From positions 1 to 19,994 of the forward strand of contig DFHZ01000006.1 of assembly GCA_002371985.1 (NCBI GenBank): a DNA stretch of 19,994 nt, read 5' to 3'. Every line of letters begins with the position of its first letter. Position 1 is the stretch's first letter. Source of the stretch: Ruminococcaceae bacterium UBA3710. GTDB taxonomy: Bacteria; Bacillota; Clostridia; Oscillospirales; Acutalibacteraceae. The notes beneath the pieces were generated by a model. It did no database searches, was not told the origin of the DNA, and worked only from the letters and a program-made list of their open reading frames with translations. This document shows positions 13,759-19,994 of this stretch, in pieces. Position numbers and translations under genes: made by a program.

Positions 13759-14392
13759 ATTCTTTTCCCCTTAAAAATCTGTTTAAAACAAAACAAAAAA
13801 TTACTGCTATTAAACAGCCGCCTATTACATCTATAAAAGAATGTTGTTTTACAAATACGGTAGAAGCACAAATTAAAATCACCAGAACAAATGAAAAAAA
13901 CCTTAAAAGTTTATTATTTTTCATAGGTCCTACCGTAAATGTAGTTAAATGAACGGATAATGCCTCATAACAGTGAAGACTTGGAAAGACATTGGAAGGC
14001 GGCGTGTCATTGGCATAAATAAACCTTGTAAGCCACAAAAGTATTCCCTTGCCCTCGGCAGTAGGTCTGAAATCTATCGCAGTAGGAAAGACAAGGAAAA
14101 ACAACGAGCAGAATATTGCCCCCGAAAAAAATATTATTGCCTGTTTTTTAAATGCTTCTTTGTACTTAAAAAATACAAAAATCATAGGAAGCGGAACATA
14201 TAAATACCAAATTATGTAAGGAATTATAAATATCGGCAAAAAAGGTATTTTATCATCTACTGAGAAATGGATAATGTGATACTTATCCACAATTATCTTT
14301 GAAAGATAATAAAAACTTCCCAAAACCAAAAAACCAAAGAACCATAAAATGTCTTTGTGTCCCCTTAAATACTTTATGATAAAAGACACCAT
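13733..14392 (-). CDS. PAP2 superfamily membrane phosphatase
   Basis: 219 residues with about six membrane helices. The active-site motifs of type 2 phosphatidic acid phosphatases are visible: PSLH (137-140, motif C2) and STVFVKQHSFIDVIGG (177-192, motif C3 with His184 and Asp188, but Thr in place of the usual Arg after Ser177). The classical C1 motif is not clear, which fits the PAP2_3/inositolphosphotransferase-like branch. The substrate is probably a lipid phosphate or phospholipid head group. It is the first gene of the operon, starting about 17 bases after the predicted transcript start. The Shine-Dalgarno site (AGAAAG) is weak. It overlaps the YwaF-like gene. Confidence 0.85.
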   Translation of the reverse strand: MVSFIIKYLRGHKDILWFFGFLVLGSFYYLSKIIVDKYHIIHFSVDDKIPFLPIFIIPYIIWYLYVPLPMIFVFFKYKEAFKKQAIIFFSGAIFCSLFFLVFPTAIDFRPTAEGKGILLWLTRFIYANDTPPSNVFPSLHCYEALSVHLTTFTVGPMKNNKLLRFFSFVLVILICASTVFVKQHSFIDVIGGCLIAVIFCFVLNRFLRGKEYEFNNGTV

Positions 14393-14415
14393 CTTTCTAT
14401 TATCTACGCAAGATA

Positions 14416-14444
14416 ATTATATTGTTTTTCTTTACCTTTGTCAA
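14416..14444 (-). promoter_or_regulatory. Consensus sigma-A promoter of the PAP2-ywaF-mrp-trmB operon
   Basis: A perfect consensus: TTGACA (14444-14439), 17-bp spacer, TATAAT (14421-14416). The transcript start is expected near 14409. No other promoter is evident before the terminator at 11384-11422, so the four genes are probably one transcript. Confidence 0.88.
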
Positions 14445-14466
14445 CACCGTAAAGGCAAATAAAAAA

Positions 14467-14489
14467 GCAGACTGCAACTTGCAGTCTGC
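14467..14489 (-). terminator. Rho-independent terminator of the mazF-like gene
   Basis: A GC-rich perfect stem (GCAGACTGC / GCAGTCTGC, loop AACTT or its complement) is followed on the minus strand by TTTTTTATTT. It lies 9 bases after the mazF-like stop and just before the next promoter. Confidence 0.88.
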
Positions 14490-14497
14490 AAAAAGTA

Positions 14498-14839
14498 TTA
14501 AAGTCCTAAACTTACCGAAATGGCCTTGTCCACCATATTCATAGAGCCTTGGTCAAGACTTCCCATTTTTTCTCTCAATCGAGTTTTATCTATCGTACGC
14601 ATTTGCTCAAGCAAAACTATAGAATCTTTTTGAAGTCCGCATCCGTCGGCATCCACTTTTATGTGAGTAGGCAGGTTTGTTTTATACTGTTGACTTGTTA
14701 TTGCCGCCGCAATTACAGTTGGACTGTATTTGTTGCCGACATCGTTCTGAACTATCAGTACCGGCCTTACTCCGCCCTGTTCCGACCCTACAACGGGACT
14801 TAAATCAGCATAGTATATTTCTCCGCGTTTAATATTCAT
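14498..14839 (-). CDS. MazF/PemK-type endoribonuclease (EndoA-like)
   Basis: 113 residues from ATG 14839. The family core is clear: IKRGEIYYADLSPVVGSEQ, then GGVRPVLIVQND with Arg25, then AAAITSQ with Thr48. Arg25 and Thr48 fall at the very positions used for catalysis in the B. subtilis EndoA/MazF family, which supports this start. MazF enzymes cut single-stranded RNA at short motifs. The frame stays open a further 33 codons upstream to an ATG at 14938, but that extension (rich in Asn, Val, Ser) has no family match and no ribosome site, so I leave it out. No antitoxin gene is found next to it: upstream lies the divergent cysteine desulfurase, downstream the terminator. Whether it is a toxin or a housekeeping RNase here is open. 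Confidence 0.9.
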   Translation of the reverse strand: MNIKRGEIYYADLSPVVGSEQGGVRPVLIVQNDVGNKYSPTVIAAAITSQQYKTNLPTHIKVDADGCGLQKDSIVLLEQMRTIDKTRLREKMGSLDQGSMNMVDKAISVSLGL

Positions 14840-14970
14840 TACCGTTTCACTCTCCGAGTTGTTTACAATGATTACAGAATTATTGTTGACCGAAATAACT
14901 CTTTTTAATCGGAAATTTTTAATATTTCCCAATAACATAATATTCTAAAGACAATAACAAGTTACTTATT

Positions 14971-14999
14971 AGATATTTTATTGTAAAAATAAAATATCT
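14971..14999. promoter_or_regulatory. Perfect inverted repeat over the cysteine desulfurase promoter
   Basis: An 11-bp arm AGATATTTTAT (14971-14981), a 7-base loop and the exact complement (14989-14999). It covers the -35 box and most of the spacer of the promoter at 14981-15009, so it is a plausible repressor operator. It lies upstream of the transcript start and so is not an RNA hairpin of that gene. Confidence 0.55.
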
Positions 15000-15009
15000 G
15001 TGATATACT
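14981..15009 (+). promoter_or_regulatory. Predicted sigma-A promoter of the cysteine desulfurase gene
   Basis: TTGTAA (14981-14986), 17-bp spacer, TATACT (15004-15009). The transcript would begin near 15016, which excludes the in-frame GTG at 15000 as a start for this transcript. Confidence 0.65.
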
Positions 15010-15035
15010 TTAAAAAAACACGAAAGAAGTTTAAA

Positions 15036-16148
15036 ATGGAACACTATCTTGATAATGCCGCAACTACGAAGACCTGCGAAGCGGCTAAAAATGCAGCATT
15101 AGAGATTATGGATAATATCTACGGTAATCCGTCATCAACACACACTAAAGGGCGAATTGCAAAAGATTATCTTGAGTCTTGCCGAAAAACCGTAGCAGAT
15201 ACAATAGGTGCAAACACAGAAGAAATTATATTTACATCGTGCGGTACCGAAAGTGATAATTTTGCTATACTTATGGGTGCCGAACTGCAAAAAAGAAAGG
15301 GCAAACATATTATAAGTTCGCTTGCCGAACATGATGCCGTCAGAAAAAGTCTTGATAAACTCGAAAGTATGGGTTATACGGTAACAAGGCTAAAACCTGA
15401 CAGCACCGGCTCTGTTCCCGTTTCATCTGTTATAGATGCAATTACAAGCGAAACGGTTTTAATCACCCTTATGATGGTGAATAACGAAACGGGTGCCGTA
15501 ACAAGCATTAAAGAAATATCCGAAAAGGCAAAAGAAATAAATCCCGATATTTTAATTCATACCGACGCCGTTCAAGGTTTTTTGAAAGTGCCGTTTAAAG
15601 CAAAAACTTTAGGAGCGGATATGATAAGCATAAGCGGACATAAAATTCACGCAGTAAAAGGCATAGGTGCTTTATATGTTAAAAAAGGAATTAAAATCAA
15701 GCCTTTAATTGTCGGCGGAGAACAGGAAAGAGATTTAAGGGCGGGGACCGAACCAATGCCGCAAATCGCAGCCTTTGCCGCAGCATGTAAACAAGACCCG
15801 GAAATCGAAAAAATAAAAGAACTTAAAGAATACTTAATAAGCGAAATAAAGGAAAAACTTCCGCAGGTTAAATATTTAAAAACCGATGCTCCGCATATTC
15901 TAAACATTTCACTACCCGGTTATAAAAGCGAAGTTCTTATGAATTTTCTTGAAACGAAAAATATATTTGTCTCCAAAAGTTCCGCTTGTAAGCAGGGAAA
16001 ACGCAGTCATGTTTTAGAGGCTATCGGTCAAACAACCGATTACATAGACGGGGCATTAAGAATAGGACTTTCAAGGTTTAATACAAAAGAAGATATAGAT
16101 GCCTTGATTTCAGGACTTACCGAAGCACTCAAATTAGCACACAGATAA
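15036..16148 (+). CDS. Cysteine desulfurase (NifS/IscS family, PLP-dependent)
   Basis: 370 residues of the class V aminotransferase fold. The enzyme takes sulfur from L-cysteine as a persulfide for Fe-S clusters or thiolated tRNA. The N-terminal YLDNAATTK, His99 (AEHDAV), Asp177 in HTDAVQ, and the PLP lysine Lys203 in SGHKIHAVKG are in the expected order. GGEQERDLRAGTEP is the usual glycine/arginine motif, and the active-site cysteine is Cys318 in SKSSACKQGKR. The start is ATG 15036, which fits the family N-terminus and the promoter; the ribosome site (GAAAGAAG) is modest. It is a single-gene unit bounded by its own promoter and a terminator, with no iscU or thiI beside it. The exact role (Fe-S or tRNA thiolation) cannot be fixed. 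Confidence 0.93.
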   Translation: MEHYLDNAATTKTCEAAKNAALEIMDNIYGNPSSTHTKGRIAKDYLESCRKTVADTIGANTEEIIFTSCGTESDNFAILMGAELQKRKGKHIISSLAEHDAVRKSLDKLESMGYTVTRLKPDSTGSVPVSSVIDAITSETVLITLMMVNNETGAVTSIKEISEKAKEINPDILIHTDAVQGFLKVPFKAKTLGADMISISGHKIHAVKGIGALYVKKGIKIKPLIVGGEQERDLRAGTEPMPQIAAFAAACKQDPEIEKIKELKEYLISEIKEKLPQVKYLKTDAPHILNISLPGYKSEVLMNFLETKNIFVSKSSACKQGKRSHVLEAIGQTTDYIDGALRIGLSRFNTKEDIDALISGLTEALKLAHR

Positions 16149-16153
16149 AAAAA

Positions 16154-16179
16154 ATCTCCTATGATGTTCATAGGAGATT
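16154..16179. terminator. Bidirectional terminator between the cysteine desulfurase and sleB-like genes
   Basis: A perfect stem ATCTCCTATGA / TCATAGGAGAT with loop TGT, flanked by an A run before it and a T run after it. It serves the desulfurase gene on the plus strand and the convergent hydrolase gene on the minus strand, whose stop codon touches the T run. Confidence 0.9.
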
Positions 16180-16182
16180 TTT

Positions 16183-16824
16183 TTATATACAAAATACATG
16201 TTCGCCGATAGTTGTGATTATCTTCCGTCCGAGTATCCATTTATTGGTTGACTTTTTAGGGTTATAGTAATAAATAGCTCCACCGCTTGGGTCAACGCCG
16301 TTTAGTGCATCCCTTGCCGCCGAATAAGCACTGTCGCTTACCGGCTCATAAAACTGTCCGTCGTCAAGGCAGGAAAAGGCACCTTTTTGGTATATTACCC
16401 CTGAAACCGTATCGGGAAACGATGGGTGTTCCACCCTGTTTAGCACTACCGCCCCGACAGCGACCTGACCTACATAACTCTCGCCCCTCGCTTCGGCAGA
16501 AATGAGCCTTGCAAGGAGTGTATAATCGGCAGATGAGGAACTGTTCCCCGAACCGCTTATGCCTAATTTTGCCAATGTTTTTTTGCCGACAATACCGTCA
16601 ACCGTTAGTCCGTTTGCCTTTTGAAAATTTCTCACGGCAGTTCTTGTCGCCGTACCGAAAATACCGTCAATATTTCCGAAATAATAGCCCTTTTGTTTTA
16701 AAACTGTTTGTATTTGCTTTACCTCTTGTCCTGTTGACCCCATTTTTGAAAGTGCGAAAACACCCATTGTCATACAAATTGCAAAAATAAGAAAGAGTGC
16801 TAAAATTTTCACCATTCTATTCAT
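16183..16824 (-). CDS. Spore cortex-lytic enzyme SleB-like cell wall hydrolase
   Basis: 213 residues: signal peptide (1-24), one peptidoglycan-binding PG_binding_1 domain (~29-90; GSTGQEVKQIQTVLKQKGYY, GIFGTATRTAVRNFQ), a Gly/Ser linker (~90-98) and a Hydrolase_2/SleB catalytic domain (~102-213). The likely catalytic acid is Glu111 in ISAEARGE, and GQVAVGAVVLNRV follows as in all SleB/CwlJ proteins. These are lytic transglycosylases that open the cortex of germinating spores, though vegetative paralogues exist. The start is ATG 16824, with AAGGCGG 8 bases upstream; a GTG three codons earlier is less likely. There is no ypeB partner next to it. It lies divergent from spoIIE, which supports a spore-related role. 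Confidence 0.9.
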   Translation of the reverse strand: MNRMVKILALFLIFAICMTMGVFALSKMGSTGQEVKQIQTVLKQKGYYFGNIDGIFGTATRTAVRNFQKANGLTVDGIVGKKTLAKLGISGSGNSSSSADYTLLARLISAEARGESYVGQVAVGAVVLNRVEHPSFPDTVSGVIYQKGAFSCLDDGQFYEPVSDSAYSAARDALNGVDPSGGAIYYYNPKKSTNKWILGRKIITTIGEHVFCI

Positions 16825-16906
16825 AAAATACACCGCCTTCTATCTTATTTTGGCAAATATATATTTTTTTATTCTGAAATTTTATTTTATGATAATAATA
16901 TTCATA

Positions 16907-16930
16907 TTTCGATTTTTTGTTTTGACAAAA
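16907..16930 (+). promoter_or_regulatory. Candidate Spo0A box(es) at the spoIIE promoter
   Basis: TTTGACAAA (16921-16929) reads TTTGTCAAA on the other strand, one change from the Spo0A box core TGTCGAA, and overlaps the -35 element. A weaker candidate, TTTCGATTTT (16907-16916), lies just upstream. Confidence 0.5.
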
Positions 16931-16954
16931 AATACAATACATTCAGAATATAAT
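16922..16954 (+). promoter_or_regulatory. spoIIE promoter with extended 21-bp spacing
   Basis: TTGACA (16922-16927) and TATAAT (16949-16954) are both perfect but are 21 bp apart rather than 17. The B. subtilis spoIIE and spoIIG promoters have the same unusual wide spacing and need phosphorylated Spo0A to fire; that parallel is from established knowledge. Confidence 0.75.
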
Positions 16955-16994
16955 AACATTTGGGGGCAAGACTTTAAAAACGGCGGTGGTTTAA

Positions 16995-19298
16995 ATGCGA
17001 GAAAATGCCAAACCGATTATAGGTACTGCAAATTTAAGCAAATCGGATATTTCGACTGCAATACTAAAAAACATTCTTGTCTTGATTTTAGGTTTTGTTT
17101 CTGCCAAAGCATCTGTAAAGGGACTTATGTTGCCATTCGGACTTTCTTTCTTAGCAGGAATGACAAGACCTCTTTATTCCTCAGCGGCAATGGGAGTATT
17201 CGCAGGGTATTTTTTTACTGCGATAGGCGGCAACGGTTTCAGATACATAGCGGCTCTCTTTGCAATTCTTGCTATAAAACTGATAACATCACCCTATAAA
17301 AAAATATCGGGTAACCCGATTTTTTTAGGCGGTATAACCTTCCTTTCGAGCAGTATAACAAATGTATTATCCTTATCGGGCGATACTGCCGATATAATAA
17401 TGTTTCTTTGCGAAAGTTTTTTATCGGGTGCGGGAGCGTATTTTGTTGCTGTAAGTATTAAGGCGATAGAGCGAAAAACAATCGGTCTTTCAGCTGACGA
17501 AATGGCGTCGTTACTGATAACGGTAAGCATACTCTTAATCGGTCTTGACAAGATTAAGGTGTACGGTGTTTCAGTCGGCAAAATTTCAGGTGTCTTCTTT
17601 ATTTTAGTGGCATCTAAATACGGCGGAACGCTTTCGGGAGCAATAAGCGGAATAGGTATATCCTTTGCATCGGCACTTACAGGCAAATACGACGCTTCTT
17701 TCTTTTCTTATTCATTGGGCGGTTTAACATCGGGGATTTTTTCACCGCTCGGACGGTATGCTCAGTCTGCCGCAGTTATAGTATCATTTATTATAGACAA
17801 GGCTCTTTCGGGCTTTGATACATCATTTTTCAAAAGCATTGCTGAAGCGATAATCGGCTGTATTTTCTTTATTATTATGCCTAAAAACATTGGTGCATAT
17901 ATAGGGAAAATGTTTTCGCTAAGCCCTAAACTTTCGGAGAACAAAGGAATTAAGCAAAATATGAACATCCGCCTTAATATGGCGGCGGAAGCACTTTCGG
18001 AAATATCCGAAACGACCGAAAAGGTTTCAAGAGAATTGTCTAAAATCAATACTCCCGATTTCGGACATATACTTACAAAAATAGAAGACGATACCTGCAA
18101 AGGTTGCAGTAACAGAACTGTTTGTTGGGAATCAAGGCGAAACTCAACCGTAAATGCAATAATGGATATAACAAAATCGCTTAAAGGCATAGCAGATATA
18201 AACTCCGATGCTACCGACCTTAAAGGGCGTTGCATAAGGTATCCTAAACTCTGCGAATCAACCGTAAAAAGGTATACAGAATACTCTTCCGCACTTGCGA
18301 GTGAAAGTCGTATTGAGGAAGTAAGAAATGTCGTTTGCAATCAATTTTACGGAATATCCGAAATGTTGATGCAACTTTCAAAAGACTTTGAAGATGAAGA
18401 AAAGTTCAACACTCCTGTTGCCATAAATGTTGCTTCGGCACTTAAAAATCTTGAAATACACTGCGAAGAAACAAGTGCTAATACCGATAAATACGGAAGA
18501 GTAAGCGTAACGGCGAAAGTTAAAAAAACGCCCGATTTAGTTCTTAACAAAAAAGAAATTATGAAAGCCTGTTCCCTCGCCTGCGAAACCGAATTTGATA
18601 TTCCTTTGATAACAAATTCGGGCAACTCGGTTTATATTTCTTTATCAGAACACGCAAACTTTAAGGCGGACTTCGGAATTGAGCAAATTTCCGCAAAGGA
18701 AGATTCAATTTCGGGAGACGCATATAGTTGCTTTAATGACGGCAAAGGGCATTTTATAATGATTTTAAGCGACGGAATGGGAACAGGTGGAAGAGCCGCC
18801 GTTGACGGTGCTATGGCATCAGGTCTGATGGCGGAACTTATAAAGGCAGGTTTTTCATACGATTGCTCTCTTAAACTGCTTAATTCATCTATGCTTTTCA
18901 AGTCGAGTGATGAATCTTTAGCAACCCTTGATATCGCAAATATCGACCTGTTTACAGGAGATGTAAGGCTTTATAAAGCAGGTGCTGCCCCAACGCTTAT
19001 TAAGCGTAGTGGCAGTTGCGGAAAAGCGGAAAGCAATTCACTTCCCATAGGAATTTTGAATAGCGTAAGTTTTGATACGGCTAAAATCCGCCTTAAAAAC
19101 GAGGATATTGTCGTCCTTATGTCAGACGGCGTTACAAGTGAGGGAACAGACTGGATTAAGGCTGAATTAGAGTCTTTCAAGGACGGTTCGGCTCAAAATC
19201 TTGCAAGCCATTTATGTAACTGTGCCAAAAGAAGGCAAAGAGCGGAATTTACCGATGATATTACGGTTATGACAGCAATAATCAAAAAGGCAGTTTAG
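16995..19298 (+). CDS. spoIIE: Stage II sporulation protein E (SpoIIE), PP2C-type serine phosphatase
   Basis: 767 residues. The N-terminal ~310 residues hold about ten membrane helices. A central cytoplasmic region (~310-560) includes a Cys cluster (CKGCSNRTVC, ~373-382). The C-terminal PP2C/SpoIIE phosphatase domain (~565-767) has the metal-binding motifs SDGMGTGGRA (~591-600), LMSDGVTSEG (~706-715) and TDDITVM (~753-759). SpoIIE dephosphorylates SpoIIAA-P and so frees sigma-F in the forespore; it also helps place the polar septum. The length is close to that of clostridial and bacillar SpoIIE. The ATG follows GGCGGTGG. The gene stands alone, with a Spo0A-type promoter, and shows that the organism carries the early sporulation switch. 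Confidence 0.96.
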   Translation: MRENAKPIIGTANLSKSDISTAILKNILVLILGFVSAKASVKGLMLPFGLSFLAGMTRPLYSSAAMGVFAGYFFTAIGGNGFRYIAALFAILAIKLITSPYKKISGNPIFLGGITFLSSSITNVLSLSGDTADIIMFLCESFLSGAGAYFVAVSIKAIERKTIGLSADEMASLLITVSILLIGLDKIKVYGVSVGKISGVFFILVASKYGGTLSGAISGIGISFASALTGKYDASFFSYSLGGLTSGIFSPLGRYAQSAAVIVSFIIDKALSGFDTSFFKSIAEAIIGCIFFIIMPKNIGAYIGKMFSLSPKLSENKGIKQNMNIRLNMAAEALSEISETTEKVSRELSKINTPDFGHILTKIEDDTCKGCSNRTVCWESRRNSTVNAIMDITKSLKGIADINSDATDLKGRCIRYPKLCESTVKRYTEYSSALASESRIEEVRNVVCNQFYGISEMLMQLSKDFEDEEKFNTPVAINVASALKNLEIHCEETSANTDKYGRVSVTAKVKKTPDLVLNKKEIMKACSLACETEFDIPLITNSGNSVYISLSEHANFKADFGIEQISAKEDSISGDAYSCFNDGKGHFIMILSDGMGTGGRAAVDGAMASGLMAELIKAGFSYDCSLKLLNSSMLFKSSDESLATLDIANIDLFTGDVRLYKAGAAPTLIKRSGSCGKAESNSLPIGILNSVSFDTAKIRLKNEDIVVLMSDGVTSEGTDWIKAELESFKDGSAQNLASHLCNCAKRRQRAEFTDDITVMTAIIKKAV

Positions 19299-19308
19299 CA
19301 ACTTTTGG

Positions 19309-19337
19309 TTGACAATGTATAGAAACGGTGGTATAAT
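19309..19337 (+). promoter_or_regulatory. Consensus sigma-A promoter of the HTH-GlmM fusion gene
   Basis: TTGACA (19309-19314), 17-bp spacer, TATAAT (19332-19337): a perfect match. The transcript start is near 19344, giving a ~47-base leader. Confidence 0.88.
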
Positions 19338-19381
19338 CCCGATAGTGAAAACCAAAAAAATTCTCAATTTGTCAATCGGGA
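19337..19381. promoter_or_regulatory. Inverted repeat TCCCGAT...ATCGGGA around the transcript start of the HTH-GlmM gene
   Basis: TCCCGAT (19337-19343) and ATCGGGA (19375-19381) are exact complements with 31 bases between them. One arm abuts the -10 box, the other forms part of the Shine-Dalgarno site GGGAGGG (19378-19384). The first arm is probably just outside the transcript, so a DNA operator for the encoded HTH is more likely than an RNA hairpin. TTGACAA (19309-19315) and TTGTCAA (19369-19375) form a second inverted pair. Confidence 0.4.
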
Positions 19382-19390
19382 GGGTACAAT

Positions 19391-19994
19391 ATGACAATAG
19401 GACAAAAAATAGCAATTCTTCGTAATTCTTATCAATTTTCCCAAGAGCAGTTGGCATCTCAACTTGAAGTTTCAAGGCAGTCTGTTTCAAAATGGGAATC
19501 TGATATTTCAATTCCGGAAATTTCCAAAATAATTCAGTTATCAACTTTGTTTAATGTTTCAATAGACGATTTATTAAGGGATGAAATTCCGCTTGAACCT
19601 GCATATACCGAAACCCTTTTCAAACCAAAGGAATCAGTTGCTTTTAACGGCAAATACTTCGGTACTGACGGTTTCAGAGGTGAAGCAAACGAAAACCTCA
19701 CTGCAGACCATGCTTATAAAATCGGCAGATTTTTAGGCTGGTACTATTCTACTACCGCCGCATCAAAACCCAATCACAGAGCAAGAATAGTAATCGGCAA
19801 AGACACCCGCCGTTCAAGTTATATGCTTGAATATGCTATTGTTGCAGGTGTAACCTCTTCGGGTGCAGACGCATATATGTTGCATGTTACAACAACGCCG
19901 AGTGTATCTTATGTTGTACGACAGGATAATTTTGACTGCGGTATTATGATTTCCGCATCTCACAACCCGTATTACGACAACGGAATTAAACTTA
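19391..19994 (+). CDS. XRE helix-turn-helix fused to phosphoglucosamine mutase GlmM (partial, C-terminus beyond window)
   Basis: 201 codons are visible and remain open to the window end; I translated them codon by codon and found no stop or frame change. Residues ~3-62 are a Cro/C1-type HTH (SQEQLASQLEVSRQSVSKWE, then the usual LSTLFNVSIDDLL). A linker (~63-84) leads into the alpha-D-phosphohexomutase N-terminal domain: FGTDGFRGEAN (90-100), GKDTRRSS (136-143), and the phosphoserine loop MISASHNPYYDNGIK (186-200) with Ser190 as the expected phospho-acceptor. GlmM turns glucosamine-6-P into glucosamine-1-P for cell-wall precursors. The ATG is preceded by GGGAGGG at 6 bases. Standard GlmM starts at the FGTDG region with no HTH. 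The protein may sense or follow amino-sugar flux while binding DNA; this is inference. Phosphoglucomutase or phosphomannomutase specificity cannot be excluded. Confidence 0.88.
   Translation, partial: MTIGQKIAILRNSYQFSQEQLASQLEVSRQSVSKWESDISIPEISKIIQLSTLFNVSIDDLLRDEIPLEPAYTETLFKPKESVAFNGKYFGTDGFRGEANENLTADHAYKIGRFLGWYYSTTAASKPNHRARIVIGKDTRRSSYMLEYAIVAGVTSSGADAYMLHVTTTPSVSYVVRQDNFDCGIMISASHNPYYDNGIKL

Noticed and set aside
14840..14938. The upstream 33-codon extension of the mazF-like gene as a fused or separate antitoxin
   Set aside because: It is in frame with MazF, too short for a known antitoxin, has no recognisable fold and no ribosome site.
17762..18340. A 192-codon open frame on the minus strand inside spoIIE
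   Set aside because: It is antisense to a well-supported gene, has Ser/Leu-rich composition with no domain pattern, and no ribosome site; it is a reading-frame shadow.
19338..19384. An RNA switch sequestering the Shine-Dalgarno site of the HTH-GlmM gene (such as a glmS-type element)
   Set aside because: The 5' arm CCCGAT lies before the expected transcript start, and the leader is too short for a known riboswitch or ribozyme; a DNA operator is more likely.

Overview
The window is AT-rich with dense, short-spaced operons, and has the look of a spore-forming Clostridia (Bacillota), probably an Oscillospirales/Ruminococcaceae-like gut bacterium. The evidence is the set of sporulation genes (spoIIE, a SpoIIQ-like M23 protein, a SleB-type cortex hydrolase), strong Shine-Dalgarno sites, TTGACA/TATAAT promoters, and cohesin/dockerin proteins. 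The genus assignment is inference.

Region 1 (1-1228, minus strand): a histidine-phosphatase protein followed by an HI0933/BaiN-type flavoprotein cut by the window edge. The two genes overlap by 4 bases. A promoter sits so close to the phosphatase start that the mRNA would be nearly leaderless.

Region 2 (1229-10012, minus strand): the most distinctive part. Five tightly packed genes run from one good promoter to one terminator. The first encodes a membrane-anchored cohesin. The next four encode secreted proteins that each carry both a cohesin and a dockerin, combined with fibronectin III, InlB-type repeats, bacterial Ig, SH3b, leucine-rich and zinc-ribbon-like modules. One ends in a cysteine-hydrolase (NlpC/CHAP-like) domain and one in an adhesin-like beta domain. 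No carbohydrate-active enzyme is recognisable. It looks like a self-assembling, membrane-tethered surface scaffold of cellulosome type but for adhesion or cell-wall work. A divergent XRE regulator with spaced ATCA-N3-TGAT sites in the shared intergenic region is the likely controller.

Region 3 (10386-11422, plus strand): stacked hairpins, then a SpoIIQ-like M23 peptidase with an apparently intact zinc site, ending at a bidirectional terminator.

Region 4 (11430-14444, minus strand): a four-gene operon from a perfect consensus promoter: PAP2 phosphatase, YwaF/TMEM164-like membrane protein, Mrp Fe-S carrier ATPase, TrmB tRNA methyltransferase. TrmB has unusual substitutions in its signature motif.

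Region 5 (14467-16183): an orphan MazF-type endoribonuclease gene and a divergent cysteine desulfurase gene whose promoter is overlapped by a perfect inverted repeat.

Region 6 (16154-19298): a SleB-like hydrolase and spoIIE, the latter behind a promoter with the 21-bp spacing and Spo0A-box overlap known from Bacillus subtilis spoIIE.

Region 7 (19309-19994, plus strand): an open reading frame that joins an XRE helix-turn-helix to the N-terminus of phosphoglucosamine mutase (GlmM), an unusual fusion, cut by the window end.
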